Source of the DNA: Hoeflea_A sp965216535
Lineage (GTDB): Bacteria; Pseudomonadota; Alphaproteobacteria; Rhizobiales; Rhizobiaceae
Reading direction: 5' to 3'
Length of the DNA: 64,000 nucleotides
NCBI GenBank assembly: GCA_965216535.1
Contig: OZ244175.1
Coordinates: 5,766,001-5,830,000, forward strand
The first letter of the stretch is position 1. Each line of letters begins with the position of its first letter. The notes below the pieces were generated by a model, which worked only from the letters and a program-made list of their open reading frames with translations, had not been told where the DNA came from and made no database searches. Below are positions 17,404 through 26,295 of the stretch, piece after piece. The position numbers and the translations under genes are program-made.

Positions 17404-17700
17404 TTATGCCTCCACCAGCTCGTAGTGACTGATTGACCGAGACTCCACCAGCTCTGCTTCGGCCGGATCGATATGGGGGCTCTTGTAGTCTTCGCCAACA
17501 AAGGCCTTGAGAGATTCCAGATCCTTCCACACCATCACGAAGCTGAACTCACGGGGGCTGTCTGGCCGCGGTGCTCCCGGCAGAACCGACACAATGCCCT
17601 CGGTTCCCTTCATCAGCGGAATCGCCGTTTCATGGAAGAACTCGCTGAAAGCCGCTTCCTTTCCGGGCCGGACTACGACTTGGAAAATGCGCATGATCAT
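17404..17700 (-). CDS. Antibiotic biosynthesis monooxygenase (ABM) fold protein
   Basis: 98-residue ferredoxin-like alpha/beta barrel protein of the ABM type. It starts MIMRIFQVVVRPGKEAAF and carries the typical segment EGIVSVLPGA...FSFVMVWKDLESLKAF. Such dimeric proteins include small cofactor-free oxygenases and proteins of unknown role. The start at 17700 follows AAAGGGCGAAGCC. It is convergent with the acyl-CoA ligase. Confidence 0.75.
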   Translation of the reverse strand: MIMRIFQVVVRPGKEAAFSEFFHETAIPLMKGTEGIVSVLPGAPRPDSPREFSFVMVWKDLESLKAFVGEDYKSPHIDPAEAELVESRSISHYELVEA

Positions 17701-17819
17701 GGCTTCGCCCTTTCGACGTTCGTTCACGCCGGCACATCATAGCATCTCGCGAGTTTGCTGCCTTGCAGGCAAATGGGTTTCAGTGCCCACCGGGTAAAAG
17801 AGGTTCGCCGATTTTCCTC

Positions 17820-18206
17820 CTAACGAGCAAATCGGTAGTAGGTTGCACCCGATTCCTTCTCTACCCGTTCAAGCCTGACCGTATCGCCCGCCACGACCTG
17901 CCTGTTTCCCGAGGAAACCACCTGAACTTCGCGGCCGTCCTTCAAGGTGACTGTAGCGACGAGCTTGCCGGTGCCTTCGTAGGACTGCTGACGTGTCCAG
18001 CGGGCAACTGTGCCCTCCAATTCGCTGGTGCTCACGATCGGGTCCGGCCACAGGAACCAGAGCGCGATGAGCGCGATAGGCACCACGATGAGTGCCGCCG
18101 CGGCGGCATTGCGCAGCCGCCATAGCCAGATAAGCCGATTTAGTTTTTTTGCCTGTTCCGATTTCAACGACGCATTCCGTTCGCTCGATCCACAGGATCC
18201 GCTCAT
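17820..18206 (-). CDS. Hypothetical single-pass membrane protein
   Basis: About 128 residues. A cytoplasmic N-terminal stretch of about 30 residues with a basic segment (KKLNRLIWLWRLRN) leads into one transmembrane helix (AAAALIVVPIALIALWFLW). A periplasmic domain of about 75 residues follows, with beta-rich sequence GKLVATVTLKDGREVQVVSSGNRQ that could be a small OB- or SH3-like fold. No family recognised. The start is uncertain; 18230 and 18248 are alternatives. Confidence 0.6.
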   Translation of the reverse strand: MSGSCGSSERNASLKSEQAKKLNRLIWLWRLRNAAAAALIVVPIALIALWFLWPDPIVSTSELEGTVARWTRQQSYEGTGKLVATVTLKDGREVQVVSSGNRQVVAGDTVRLERVEKESGATYYRFAR

Positions 18207-18429
18207 CCCAGCCTGGGCCTGCGAGCACATTCCTGATTTCCAAAGCACCGCCTGACCAACTCGACGGACTGTTGAAACGATCTGGAACTTCGTTGATCAC
18301 CTGATACGTAAGTATCGGTGGCGTACATTCAATGACAGCCGATGTTGCTGATCAGCTTGCGGCAATGGTTGCGCGACGGTGTATTCCGAACGCCGGGACA
18401 CCTACCTGAGCAACGGATCAGGCCTGCCT

Positions 18430-18846
18430 CTAAAGCTCTACGTGCCAATCACGCAGCGCCCGTGCGTCAGACAGCGCGTTGTGCGGCTTTTCCGGCGCCA
18501 GCTCAGGCACAGTTTTCAACAACGTTGCATCACAGGCACGGTGAAAGGAAGATCCATGGTTGGGGCCGGCAAAGGAATCGAAGAAATGGACGAGGTCCGT
18601 GTACCAGTCGGCATAGACATGGATATCCGGAAAGCGTGCCAGGAAGACGAAGAGAGAGCGGTTGAACTGGATACGATCTACCGGCGGTTTGTCGAGGATC
18701 GGCACCACATGGGTTGCGACCCAGGGTTCGATTTCCGCGGGCAACGGCAGGGTCTCATACCATTCATGGCTATCGGCGCTGACCACAGCCATGGACATCA
18801 GCGCGCCGCCGAAACCGTTGAATTCCGTGTCGATATAAAGGTCCAT
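18430..18846 (-). CDS. DEDD-type 3'-5' exoribonuclease-like protein
   Basis: 138 residues. The first strand carries the Exo I motif DLYIDTEF (Asp6, Glu8) and the C-terminus carries HNALSDARAL, an Exo III-type motif with His and Asp. The middle has an Asp-bearing helix (DIHVYADWYTDLVHFF) in the Exo II position. The protein resembles the small Rv2179c-type family of RNase H-fold exoribonucleases. The RNA substrate is unknown. Confidence 0.75.
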   Translation of the reverse strand: MDLYIDTEFNGFGGALMSMAVVSADSHEWYETLPLPAEIEPWVATHVVPILDKPPVDRIQFNRSLFVFLARFPDIHVYADWYTDLVHFFDSFAGPNHGSSFHRACDATLLKTVPELAPEKPHNALSDARALRDWHVEL

Positions 18847-18974
18847 AACCGCTTCCTCGCCTCAAGGCTGAACAGACCCACTATGCCCGATTGTGCGCTG
18901 ATCCAACAGCAACCTTGATCTCACCCTCCGGGGGAATAGGTTACGTCTGTCTGCATCTTGCTCGGGGTAATCGC

Positions 18975-19619
18975 GTGAACGAAACGGTCGACAATTATTG
19001 TGAACGCATTGATGCGTCCTTCTGGTCGGAGCCGATCAACGCGATCACCAATTTGGCCTTCATCATCGCCGCGATCCTGGCATATCTGGTCTGGCGCAAC
19101 AGCACCGGCAAGACGGCATCCGGACTGTTCCTGGTCCTCCTGATCGGGATCATCGGCATCGGATCGTTTCTGTTCCATACATTCGCGACCCGTTGGGCCG
19201 GGGCAGCGGACGTGATCCCGATCCTCGTGTTCATTCTGGCCTGTCTCTATCTCGCCATACGCCACTACCTGGCCTTGCCGATCTGGGGCGCTGCCCTTGC
19301 GACAGCCGCCTTCATCCCGGCAAGCGCCGTTATCGTGCCGCTGCTGACCCCGCTTGCGGGATCGTCCGCCGGATATCTTCCGGCGCTCTTTGCCATTCTC
19401 ATTATCGGCTTCCTGATGCGCAGCCGCGACGTTGCGGTCTCAGTCAACCTTCTGGTCACGGGGATCGTGTTCTTCCTGTCGATCGCCTTCCGCATGGCGG
19501 ACGAACCGCTGTGCGGCACATTCCCGCTCGGCACCCACTTCATGTGGCACGTGTTGAATTCGGTGGTGCTTTACCGGCTCGCGGTTCTGTTCATCGACTA
19601 TCGCGATCGGAAGTCTTGA
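18975..19619 (+). CDS. Ceramidase-family integral membrane hydrolase
   Basis: 214 residues with about seven transmembrane helices. Family motifs visible are VDNYCERIDASFWSEPINA near the N-terminus, GIGSFLFHTFATRWAGAADV and the C-terminal THFMWHVLNS. The histidines and aspartate in these are the probable zinc ligands of alkaline ceramidase-like hydrolases. The lipid substrate is unknown. A GTG start with CGGGG upstream fits the family N-terminus. The 3' end overlaps the convergent CaiB-like gene by 29 nt. Confidence 0.8.
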   Translation: MNETVDNYCERIDASFWSEPINAITNLAFIIAAILAYLVWRNSTGKTASGLFLVLLIGIIGIGSFLFHTFATRWAGAADVIPILVFILACLYLAIRHYLALPIWGAALATAAFIPASAVIVPLLTPLAGSSAGYLPALFAILIIGFLMRSRDVAVSVNLLVTGIVFFLSIAFRMADEPLCGTFPLGTHFMWHVLNSVVLYRLAVLFIDYRDRKS

Positions 19620-20973
19620 AGACGGGTTCCGCGCTGCGCAGGCGGCTGGCCGGATAATCCCAGCTGTGCTCCATGCCGTCCATCGTCAGCGGAAAGCGGA
19701 TCCGCCGGGCCGGGCCCCAGTCAGTGTTTTCGACGCCAGGATCGACATCGATGTCGTTTTCTTCGGCGATGTCTCCGATTGAGCCACGACGATAGCTGGC
19801 CAGCAGACCGGCCGTTCGAGCAAGTGACAATCGCGCGGTCAAGGCCTGGCCGGTGGCAGCACCCTCGGCCAGTGCGTGCAACACGGCGGCTGCCATGAAA
19901 TAGCCGGTGGCGTGATCGAGCGCCTGGACCGGCAGCGGCTTCGGACGATCGGATGCGGCCATTGCCATGCCGTGGGCGGCAATGCCACTGCTCATCTGCA
20001 GAAGGCTGTCGAAGCCGCGGCGCGCACTCCACGGCCCAGTCCAGCCATAAGCATTCAGTGCCACATCGACAATGCACGGGTTGAGGCGTCGGACTGTCTC
20101 GGAGTCATACCCCAGGCGGTCAAGCGCGTCCGAACGATAACCATGCAGAAAAACGTCAGCGTCGGAAAGCAAGCGTTCGAACACGGTTCTATCGGCCTTG
20201 TTGGTCAAATCGAGACCGGCGCAGCGCTTGCCCAATGTGACTTCGGGCACAACGGCCGGTTCGTCCCAACCATGCGGATCGATGCGCAGGACGTCCGCGC
20301 CATAAGCAGCCAGAAACCGGCCTCCGACCGGGCCGGCGAGCACTCGGGTCAAGTCGAGGACCTTGAAGCCAGCCAGCGGACGCTCCCGGCTTTGCGTGCG
20401 AAAGGTGGGGCCTTCACCGTCATAGGACTGCCAGTTTACTAAGGGCTCCCCAGCGACCGCCCTGCCCTGCGGATGGTCGGACCAGGCTTGCAGGTCACGC
20501 ATTTCCGCCGCGCAGCCCCCGGCCTCGACGATCGCTGTCTCCAGATCGGTCGAGGTCCATGCTGATACCGCCGATGCAACCGCGTCCCGCTCTGCCTCAA
20601 CATTCAGAACCGATAGTGCCGCCCTACGGTGATGCGGTGCGTTTGTGTGCAACCGGATCCAACCATCCGCTGACCGATAGTCGCCGGCAACGGGATCCCA
20701 TGGCGATGGCAGCTCCCAATTCACTGGTCTCAAGGTCATGTTGAACCAGAAAGACGCCAGCCGCCTGTCGACAACGACCTGCGGCGGATCCGCAAGATCT
20801 ACGAGGCGTGCGAGCATGAGACCGGTGATGCCAATCGACGCAACCGCGAGGTCTGTGACCTCAAACCAGGATGGCAGATCACCCTCTCCGGTTTCCGTCA
20901 GTTGCGACAGGTCGAGGGGTTCTCCGCCCGTGGGAAATGCCTCGGCAATCTCTTCAACAATCGGCTTTGTCAT
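19591..20973 (-). CDS. CaiB/BaiF CoA-transferase-like protein with permuted domain order
   Basis: 460 residues. The usual CaiB N-terminal signature occurs only in the middle, as LAGFKVLDLTRVLAGPVGG and LAAYGADVLRID from about residue 200. Segments that normally lie in the smaller, later domain come first (SADGWIRLHTN, AWTSTDLETAIVEAGG, DLQAWSDHPQGRAV). The region matching the catalytic vSlqDa motif reads RLSLARTAGLLA, without the expected Asp. It is therefore a diverged, circularly permuted relative whose activity is uncertain. The ATG at 20973 follows GAGGACATCCG. Divergent from the HTH-citrate-synthase-like gene, which suggests a shared pathway. Confidence 0.75.
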   Translation of the reverse strand: MTKPIVEEIAEAFPTGGEPLDLSQLTETGEGDLPSWFEVTDLAVASIGITGLMLARLVDLADPPQVVVDRRLASFWFNMTLRPVNWELPSPWDPVAGDYRSADGWIRLHTNAPHHRRAALSVLNVEAERDAVASAVSAWTSTDLETAIVEAGGCAAEMRDLQAWSDHPQGRAVAGEPLVNWQSYDGEGPTFRTQSRERPLAGFKVLDLTRVLAGPVGGRFLAAYGADVLRIDPHGWDEPAVVPEVTLGKRCAGLDLTNKADRTVFERLLSDADVFLHGYRSDALDRLGYDSETVRRLNPCIVDVALNAYGWTGPWSARRGFDSLLQMSSGIAAHGMAMAASDRPKPLPVQALDHATGYFMAAAVLHALAEGAATGQALTARLSLARTAGLLASYRRGSIGDIAEENDIDVDPGVENTDWGPARRIRFPLTMDGMEHSWDYPASRLRSAEPVFKTSDRDSR

Positions 20974-21035
20974 CGGATGTCCTCGCTCTGAATTGCGTTG
21001 GCGGCACTTCAAGAGGATGCTTGACGAGGGGTCAA

Positions 21036-21049
21036 TCTTGATCAAGATA
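21036..21049. promoter_or_regulatory. 14-bp palindrome between the CaiB-like and citrate-synthase-like genes
   Basis: ATCTTGATCAAGAT is perfectly self-complementary and lies 6 nt before the preferred start of the HTH-citrate-synthase-like gene, in the 82-nt divergent spacer. It could be an operator for that protein's own N-terminal HTH; this is inferred. Confidence 0.45.
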
Positions 21050-21055
21050 ATCAAT

Positions 21056-22180
21056 ATGAAAATGTCCGAAGATGGCGGCTACTGCACGATCGGTTCCGGC
21101 GAGGCCTGTGCCCGACTCGGGATCTCCCGCGATACGCTCTACGCCTATGTCAGCCGGGGTTTGGTGCGCGCCATGGCGCATCCGGCCGACGCTCGCAAAA
21201 GCCTTTATGACCGGCGCGACATCGAAACACTGTCGAACCGCAAACAGCGCGGTCGGTCCCGTAGCGCCGTGGCCGCATCCACGATCGACTGGGGCGAGCC
21301 GGTTCTCAGCTCCAAGATCACCCGCATTGCTGACGGGCGGTTTTTCTATCGCGGACGCGACGCGGTCGAACTCTCTCGCAGCCTCACCTTCGAGGAGACA
21401 CTGCACTTGCTGGCCGGGGTCCGATCCCGGCCGGACATGCCGATGCCCGCTTTCGTCGTGCCGCAGGCGAAGCTGCCGTTCGATCGGATCCTGTTGAATC
21501 TGGCATCAGAAACGGCGCTGGGACGGCGGGGCAATGGCCGGCCACGGGCGGCTCAGCTTGGCCGGATGGTGGCTGAGTGTGCGGCAGGCAGAGGCGCTCC
21601 ACCATCCCTTCCGGTTCACGAACTGCTGGCGCAAGCGTGGTCCACGGATGACGTTTCGGCAGATCTCATCCGACGCGCGCTGGTTCTCTGTGCCGATCAC
21701 GAACTCAACGCATCGACCTATGCGGCACGGGTCGCGGCGTCGGCCGGCGCTTCAATGCCTGCGGCCTTGCTGGCCGGGCTGTCGACCCTGTCCGGCACAC
21801 TGCATGGCGGCATCACATCGCTGTGTCGCGGCTGGATGAATGCTGTCGATGCCGGGGGGCCTCCCCACTCAGAGGGACATCCGCCACCGGGCTTCGGCCA
21901 TCCGCTCTATCCGGACGGCGACCCGCGGACAGCCGAAATCCTGTTGCAACTTCCACTATCCGTTCGCTGGCAGAAGAGGCTTGAACAGATCGTCGCGGAA
22001 ACGGGCAGCCAACCGACGCTCGATTTCGGCCTCGCCCATCTTGAGCGCGCACTGAAACTGCCCGCCGGCTCGGGGCTGGGCATCTTTGCGGTCGGACGGA
22101 CGGCCGGCTGGATCGCCCACATTTTTGAACAGCGCGAAACCGGCCGGTTGATCCGGCCGCGCGCCGCGCATGGCGACTGA
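21056..22180 (+). CDS. Citrate-synthase-like protein with N-terminal HTH (excisionase/MerR-type) domain
   Basis: 374 residues. Residues 10-60 form a helix-turn-helix of the excisionase/MerR kind (GEACARLGISRDTLYAYVSRG, then YDRRDIETL). Residues 75-374 match citrate synthase, with catalytic positions present: His250 in SGTLHGG, His282 in GFGHPLY and Asp323 in LDFGLAH. It may make a citrate-like condensation, sense its substrates, or both. The start is uncertain: 21056 or 21062 have weak ribosome binding sites, and 21017 is also in frame. It is paired head to head with the CaiB-like gene. Confidence 0.8.
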   Translation: MKMSEDGGYCTIGSGEACARLGISRDTLYAYVSRGLVRAMAHPADARKSLYDRRDIETLSNRKQRGRSRSAVAASTIDWGEPVLSSKITRIADGRFFYRGRDAVELSRSLTFEETLHLLAGVRSRPDMPMPAFVVPQAKLPFDRILLNLASETALGRRGNGRPRAAQLGRMVAECAAGRGAPPSLPVHELLAQAWSTDDVSADLIRRALVLCADHELNASTYAARVAASAGASMPAALLAGLSTLSGTLHGGITSLCRGWMNAVDAGGPPHSEGHPPPGFGHPLYPDGDPRTAEILLQLPLSVRWQKRLEQIVAETGSQPTLDFGLAHLERALKLPAGSGLGIFAVGRTAGWIAHIFEQRETGRLIRPRAAHGD

Positions 22181-22184
22181 TCGA

Positions 22185-22424
22185 CTATTGATCGACCGGC
22201 GTGGCCGTGGTCGTGAGGCTGTGCGTCACGGTCCCGCCGGCCTTGCGGCAATCTTCAGCCGTTTGGGCCAGCAGCCGGACCTGATTGACCGCGCAATAGA
22301 CGCCCACAGGCGTATCATCGATACCCCAGCTGGATTTGAGGACGCCAGCGAGGTCCTGTGCTGCAATGGGCGCAGCGCTCAGTGTTGCGGCTAGGAATGC
22401 CGCCATCATTGAAATTACTCGCAT
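22185..22424 (-). CDS. Small secreted protein following the caspase homologue
   Basis: 79 residues. A signal peptide (VISMMAAFLAATLSAAPIAAQ) of about 23 residues precedes a mature part of about 56 residues with two cysteines (VYCAVNQ and EDCRKAGG) that may form a disulfide. The start at 22424 follows an excellent AAGGAGG site 6 nt upstream. It lies 20 nt downstream of the caspase-like gene on the same strand, so the two are probably co-expressed and exported together. No family recognised. Confidence 0.65.
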   Translation of the reverse strand: MRVISMMAAFLAATLSAAPIAAQDLAGVLKSSWGIDDTPVGVYCAVNQVRLLAQTAEDCRKAGGTVTHSLTTTATPVDQ

Positions 22425-22444
22425 GTTTGCCTCCTTGATGCCGA

Positions 22445-23365
22445 TTAACGGTTCAGTGAAATCGTGTCGAGCAATCCGTGCGGATCGCTGGCAACGGGTG
22501 TTTGTTCGCAAATGCGACGTGCGACCTGCTGTTCCACGCCGTAGTGTTTTTCGATCGATCGGACCACGGCCGATCCGGGGCACAGGGTTTTGGCATCTGC
22601 CCGGGTTTTGTCTGCCGCCGCCTCGATCGCTTCGGCAAAACTGGATGCTGCAGCGGAGATCGCCGGCGCCAGGTTCGAAGTGAACAACGCCATCGATCCC
22701 GAACGATCGAAATTGGCGAATTGCCAGGACAGCGCCGACGCGACGATTGCGCGCCGCTGTTTTTCCGTTGCGGTGTCCACGGACGCAAAGGCATCGAATT
22801 CGATGGCGGCATTGCAGGAATCAAGAAGTATGATCAGTTCGGCCGCTTCGATGCGATCGATCATCCGGGCGAGATCCGAACCGCTGATCCACTGCTTCGC
22901 TTCAAGAGCGGACACTGTTGTAAATGGCTGTTCCAGTGTCCAGAGCATCAATACCCCGGTGTCGTGAATCGGCTCAAACGTACCGGAATGCTGTAACTCG
23001 GACCGATAATCGGCCACCTGATGGAGAGCGCCGCCGTGGACGCTGAAATAGAGGACGACACGGTCGCTGGGTCCGGCTTGGGTGGCTATCCGGTCGAGTG
23101 CCCCATCCAGCCCGCTGTACGTCGCCTCTGCATCAAGCAGTGTGTGCGCGTCGGCGTCGTTCACGCCCAGCGCCGGACCGATCGCCTTCTTGATCGCCGC
23201 AACATTGTTGGCGCAGGCGGGCGAGGTCTGGCCACCCGTCTTCCAGGGCGGGCAGATGCCGACGGCCAGGAGGTGGGTCCGCCGGTCGGAGGCGGCGGCT
23301 GCTGTGGCCAAGAAAACCACGGCGAAACATGCGAGTGCCCCGGCAAGTATACGCGTTCGAGTCAT
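22445..23365 (-). CDS. Secreted caspase-family (C14) peptidase homologue
   Basis: 306 residues. The signal peptide ends near residue 26 (ATAAAASDRR). The caspase fold follows, with catalytic His110 in VVLYFSVHGGAL and catalytic Cys184 in LIILLDSCNAA, each at the end of a hydrophobic strand as the family requires. The protein is exported, so the substrate is likely periplasmic or external. Bacterial caspase homologues (orthocaspases) have been linked to stress and cell-death-like processes; the role here is unknown. The ATG at 23365 is preferred over a start at 23425. Confidence 0.85.
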   Translation of the reverse strand: MTRTRILAGALACFAVVFLATAAAASDRRTHLLAVGICPPWKTGGQTSPACANNVAAIKKAIGPALGVNDADAHTLLDAEATYSGLDGALDRIATQAGPSDRVVLYFSVHGGALHQVADYRSELQHSGTFEPIHDTGVLMLWTLEQPFTTVSALEAKQWISGSDLARMIDRIEAAELIILLDSCNAAIEFDAFASVDTATEKQRRAIVASALSWQFANFDRSGSMALFTSNLAPAISAAASSFAEAIEAAADKTRADAKTLCPGSAVVRSIEKHYGVEQQVARRICEQTPVASDPHGLLDTISLNR

Positions 23366-23454
23366 CGATCGGCCGCTCCCGCTGCCCGCGTTTTCGCCAA
23401 ACAACAAAGAAACCCTGAGCCGCACCCGTTAACAAAAGCTGAATCGCGGGAGCG

Positions 23455-24381
23455 TCACGCTTCCGGCGGCACCGGTTCGACCTTTGCGCTTTCGCGGAAC
23501 ACCACATAGAGACCGGCCAGCATCGTAATGACAATGCCTATGGCGGCCAAGCCGTTCGGCAGGTCGCCGAACATCAGAAACCCGACGACAGTTGCGAACG
23601 GGATTTCCAGATACTGCATCGGCGCCAGCGTGGCTGACGGGGCGAAGCGCAGCGCCCAGGTCATCATCAGGTGCGCAACTGTGCCGATGATACCGACGGC
23701 TGCCAGGAGTAGTCCTTCGGTCATTCCAAAGCTGACGGCTCCAATCATCGGCAGGTCGGCACCCCAGCCGACCAGCACAATCGGTGCCAGTATGCCAACG
23801 GCGACAAGACCGCTTATGGCCTGCTGGTGGATCGGCTCCAGTTCCTTGGCGACCTGTCGGGTTACCAGCATGAACAGCGAAAACGTCACTGCCACCACCA
23901 GCGGCAACAATGCGGGCGCACCAACTGCCGCAAAGCTCGGCTGGATCACCAGAAGCGTGCCAATGAAACCGACGACGCAGGCCGCCAGACGACGCGGCCC
24001 GACTTCCTCGCCAAGCACCATGCGGCCCAATAGCAGAAGTATGAATGGCATGACGAAGGCGATGGCGAGCGCATCGGCGAGCGGCAAATAGCGCAATGCG
24101 TTGAAAAACGCTCCGATGCCGAGGATGTGAAGAATGGTTCGGATCACCGTCAACCGCATGACGCGGCGCGATAGCCTGATCGTCCTGCCGGCGTATATCA
24201 GCGCTGGCAGCAGCAGAACCGCCTGGATGCCGAAGCGAATAAGTAAAAGCTGGCCGAGCGGAATGGTTTCGCCAAGCAGCTTGGCAAAGCTGTCGCCAAG
24301 CGGCGCAAGCATGCAAAAGCCGATGATCAGGACAACGCCGACAAACGGCCGGTCGGCCTGCGCCACTGTGGTTGCGGTCAT
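23455..24381 (-). CDS. EamA/DMT family transporter
   Basis: 308-residue inner-membrane protein with ten predicted helices in two EamA halves. The substrate is unknown. It follows the MFS gene with a 4-nt ATGA overlap, so the two are translationally coupled. It is not specially close to the EamA pair at the left end. Confidence 0.88.
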   Translation of the reverse strand: MTATTVAQADRPFVGVVLIIGFCMLAPLGDSFAKLLGETIPLGQLLLIRFGIQAVLLLPALIYAGRTIRLSRRVMRLTVIRTILHILGIGAFFNALRYLPLADALAIAFVMPFILLLLGRMVLGEEVGPRRLAACVVGFIGTLLVIQPSFAAVGAPALLPLVVAVTFSLFMLVTRQVAKELEPIHQQAISGLVAVGILAPIVLVGWGADLPMIGAVSFGMTEGLLLAAVGIIGTVAHLMMTWALRFAPSATLAPMQYLEIPFATVVGFLMFGDLPNGLAAIGIVITMLAGLYVVFRESAKVEPVPPEA

Positions 24382-25592
24382 GCCGCGGCCGGCGTGGTGG
24401 TGCGAGACTTCAGGAAAATCATGCCCATGATGACGATGTTCAGCAGGTTCCAGAGGATGCCGTTGACAAAGGCCATCTTGTAGGAGCCGGTCATGTCATA
24501 GATCCAGCCGGACAACCAGCCACCAAGCGCCATGCCGATAATGGTTGCCGTGAGAACAGTTCCGACCCGGGCGCCGGCCTCACGCGCTGGCAAGTATTCT
24601 CGCACGATCAACGCATAACTCGGGACGATCCCGCCCTGCGACAGGCCAAAGACCAGGCTGACAATGTAGAGCGAGGCAAGACCGTTGAACGGCAGGTAGA
24701 AGAAAAGCGCAATGCCCTGCAGGGTCGAACTGATCAGAAGCGTCAGGACGCCGCCCAGGCGGTCGGCAATCATGCCGAAGGTGATGCGCGAAATGATGCC
24801 GGCAAACAGCATGAACGACAGCATCTGAGCCCCGGCGGCCGGCCCATAACCGAGATCGACACAGAGAGAAACGATATGAACCTGTGGCATCGCCATGGCG
24901 ACGCAGCAGCCAAGCCCGGCAACCACCAGAAGCCATTGGAACATGCGCGGTGACATCTGCACCGTTCGCGCGTTGTCCGCTGCCAGTGTGTCCGCACTCT
25001 GTGTCGCCTCGAACGGAACCCTGCGCCGCAACAGGAGCGACAGTGGGATCAATGTCAGTGACGCCACCGCAAGGATGAAATAGGCCGTCTGCCAGCCGGA
25101 CCCCACCAGGACCGGGGTCAGCAATTGTGGCCAGATGACGCCGGAAATGTAGTTGCCGCTGGCAACGATTGCCACAGCAATACCGCGTCGACGCAAAAAC
25201 CAATGAGAGATGTCCGCGATCAGCGGTCCGAAACCGACGGCGGTGCCAAAGCCGATCAGAATCTGGCAGGCCGACAACACATAGATGGATGTGCTCAGCG
25301 CCGCCAGGAAATAGCCTATGGCGATCAGGATCGCCGACCCGATCAAAGACAGACTGACCCCAAAGCGGTCGATCGCCCGTCCAATTGCGATGCTGCCGGC
25401 CGCAAAGCCGACCATGGTCATCGTGAAGGGCAACGAAACGCCCGCCCGGTCGGTGCCGAATTCGGTCTGCACCGACGGCATGATGACGACAATCGCCCAC
25501 ATGCCAGCATTGGCGATCGCCGCGATCAACAGCGTGATCGAAAGCCGTTTCCAGGAATAGCCACTGTCGAGAGACTGGGGGGTGGTGGTCAT
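24378..25592 (-). CDS. MFS transporter, OFA/monocarboxylate-porter-like
   Basis: About 404 residues and 12 transmembrane segments. The N-terminal half has the loop GRAIDRFGVSLSL and a GYFLAALSTSIYVL helix; the second half has ADRLGGVLTLLISS. The overall pattern resembles oxalate/formate or monocarboxylate porters, but no substrate can be assigned. The ATG at 25592 follows AGGG by about 10 nt; a GTG at 25601 is possible. Confidence 0.85.
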   Translation of the reverse strand: MTTTPQSLDSGYSWKRLSITLLIAAIANAGMWAIVVIMPSVQTEFGTDRAGVSLPFTMTMVGFAAGSIAIGRAIDRFGVSLSLIGSAILIAIGYFLAALSTSIYVLSACQILIGFGTAVGFGPLIADISHWFLRRRGIAVAIVASGNYISGVIWPQLLTPVLVGSGWQTAYFILAVASLTLIPLSLLLRRRVPFEATQSADTLAADNARTVQMSPRMFQWLLVVAGLGCCVAMAMPQVHIVSLCVDLGYGPAAGAQMLSFMLFAGIISRITFGMIADRLGGVLTLLISSTLQGIALFFYLPFNGLASLYIVSLVFGLSQGGIVPSYALIVREYLPAREAGARVGTVLTATIIGMALGGWLSGWIYDMTGSYKMAFVNGILWNLLNIVIMGMIFLKSRTTTPAAA

Positions 25593-25691
25593 GGCCGGCA
25601 CCCTATTGCGGGTTGAAGCCCATGTCTAACGAAAGAGCACGCAGCAACAGTTCAAGAATATTGATGAATGCAACACGAATGCGTTGAAGAT

Positions 25692-26138
25692 CTATTCGCG
25701 TCGAGACGACCGCAACTCCTGCCGTACCTGCATCAGAATTTTGCCAAGCTTGTTCAGTCCGTTACCATCTGGTCCGCAACCCCAATAGGCATCCATGGGT
25801 GCATTCTCGACCAACTCCTCATCGGCTGTGTTCAGCAGGATTTCCCGCGGACCGGCATGGGTCAGAAACTTCTTGCGAACGGCGAGGTACATGATCTCGT
25901 CCTTGGTTTCCTCCCAGTCCGAACGAAGAGGAACGGCGCGGCTACGGCCAAGCGATTTGGCGTCCTTCGGCTTTGTCGCTCGTCGAATCCGCGCCCGATG
26001 CTCCAGATCGTGGAATTTCTGCGCCTGGAAATAATGCTCCACCGTGGGCCACCACTCTGCGTCCATCTCCACACCAAAGGGCGCGAAGTTCGAGAGTTCC
26101 GAATAGGCTTCTGTCTGGGAGTAGAAATAGATGACCAC
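25692..26138 (-). CDS. NADAR (YbiA-like) domain protein
   Basis: 148 residues spanning a single NADAR domain. The family hallmarks are YFYSQTEAYSELSNFAPF at the start, WWPTVEHYFQAQKF, and the C-terminal AYWGCGPDGNGLNKLGKILMQ. NADAR proteins cleave N-glycosidic bonds, in riboflavin intermediates (YbiA) and in ADP-ribosylated guanosine in some antitoxins. Which applies here is unknown. It is divergent from the PAS/kinase/Thg1 genes, 157 nt between the starts. Confidence 0.88.
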   Translation of the reverse strand: MVIYFYSQTEAYSELSNFAPFGVEMDAEWWPTVEHYFQAQKFHDLEHRARIRRATKPKDAKSLGRSRAVPLRSDWEETKDEIMYLAVRKKFLTHAGPREILLNTADEELVENAPMDAYWGCGPDGNGLNKLGKILMQVRQELRSSRRE

Positions 26139-26295
26139 ACGCTATGCCCCAATTTGGAGGTGCTTGACTTACGGCCACAACTATTGCGCGTCAATACGAC
26201 TGGTAACCGACGTATGAAACCTAATTTGCGAAACGGCCATGATTTCACCTAGGCTATCCATCAAGCAGCGATGATCCGACAATGGAGTTACTTTC

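Noticed and set aside
20738..21055. N-terminal extension of the citrate-synthase-like protein
   Set aside because: It would run through the divergent CaiB-like gene and adds residues rich in Ser and Arg with no similarity to the family.
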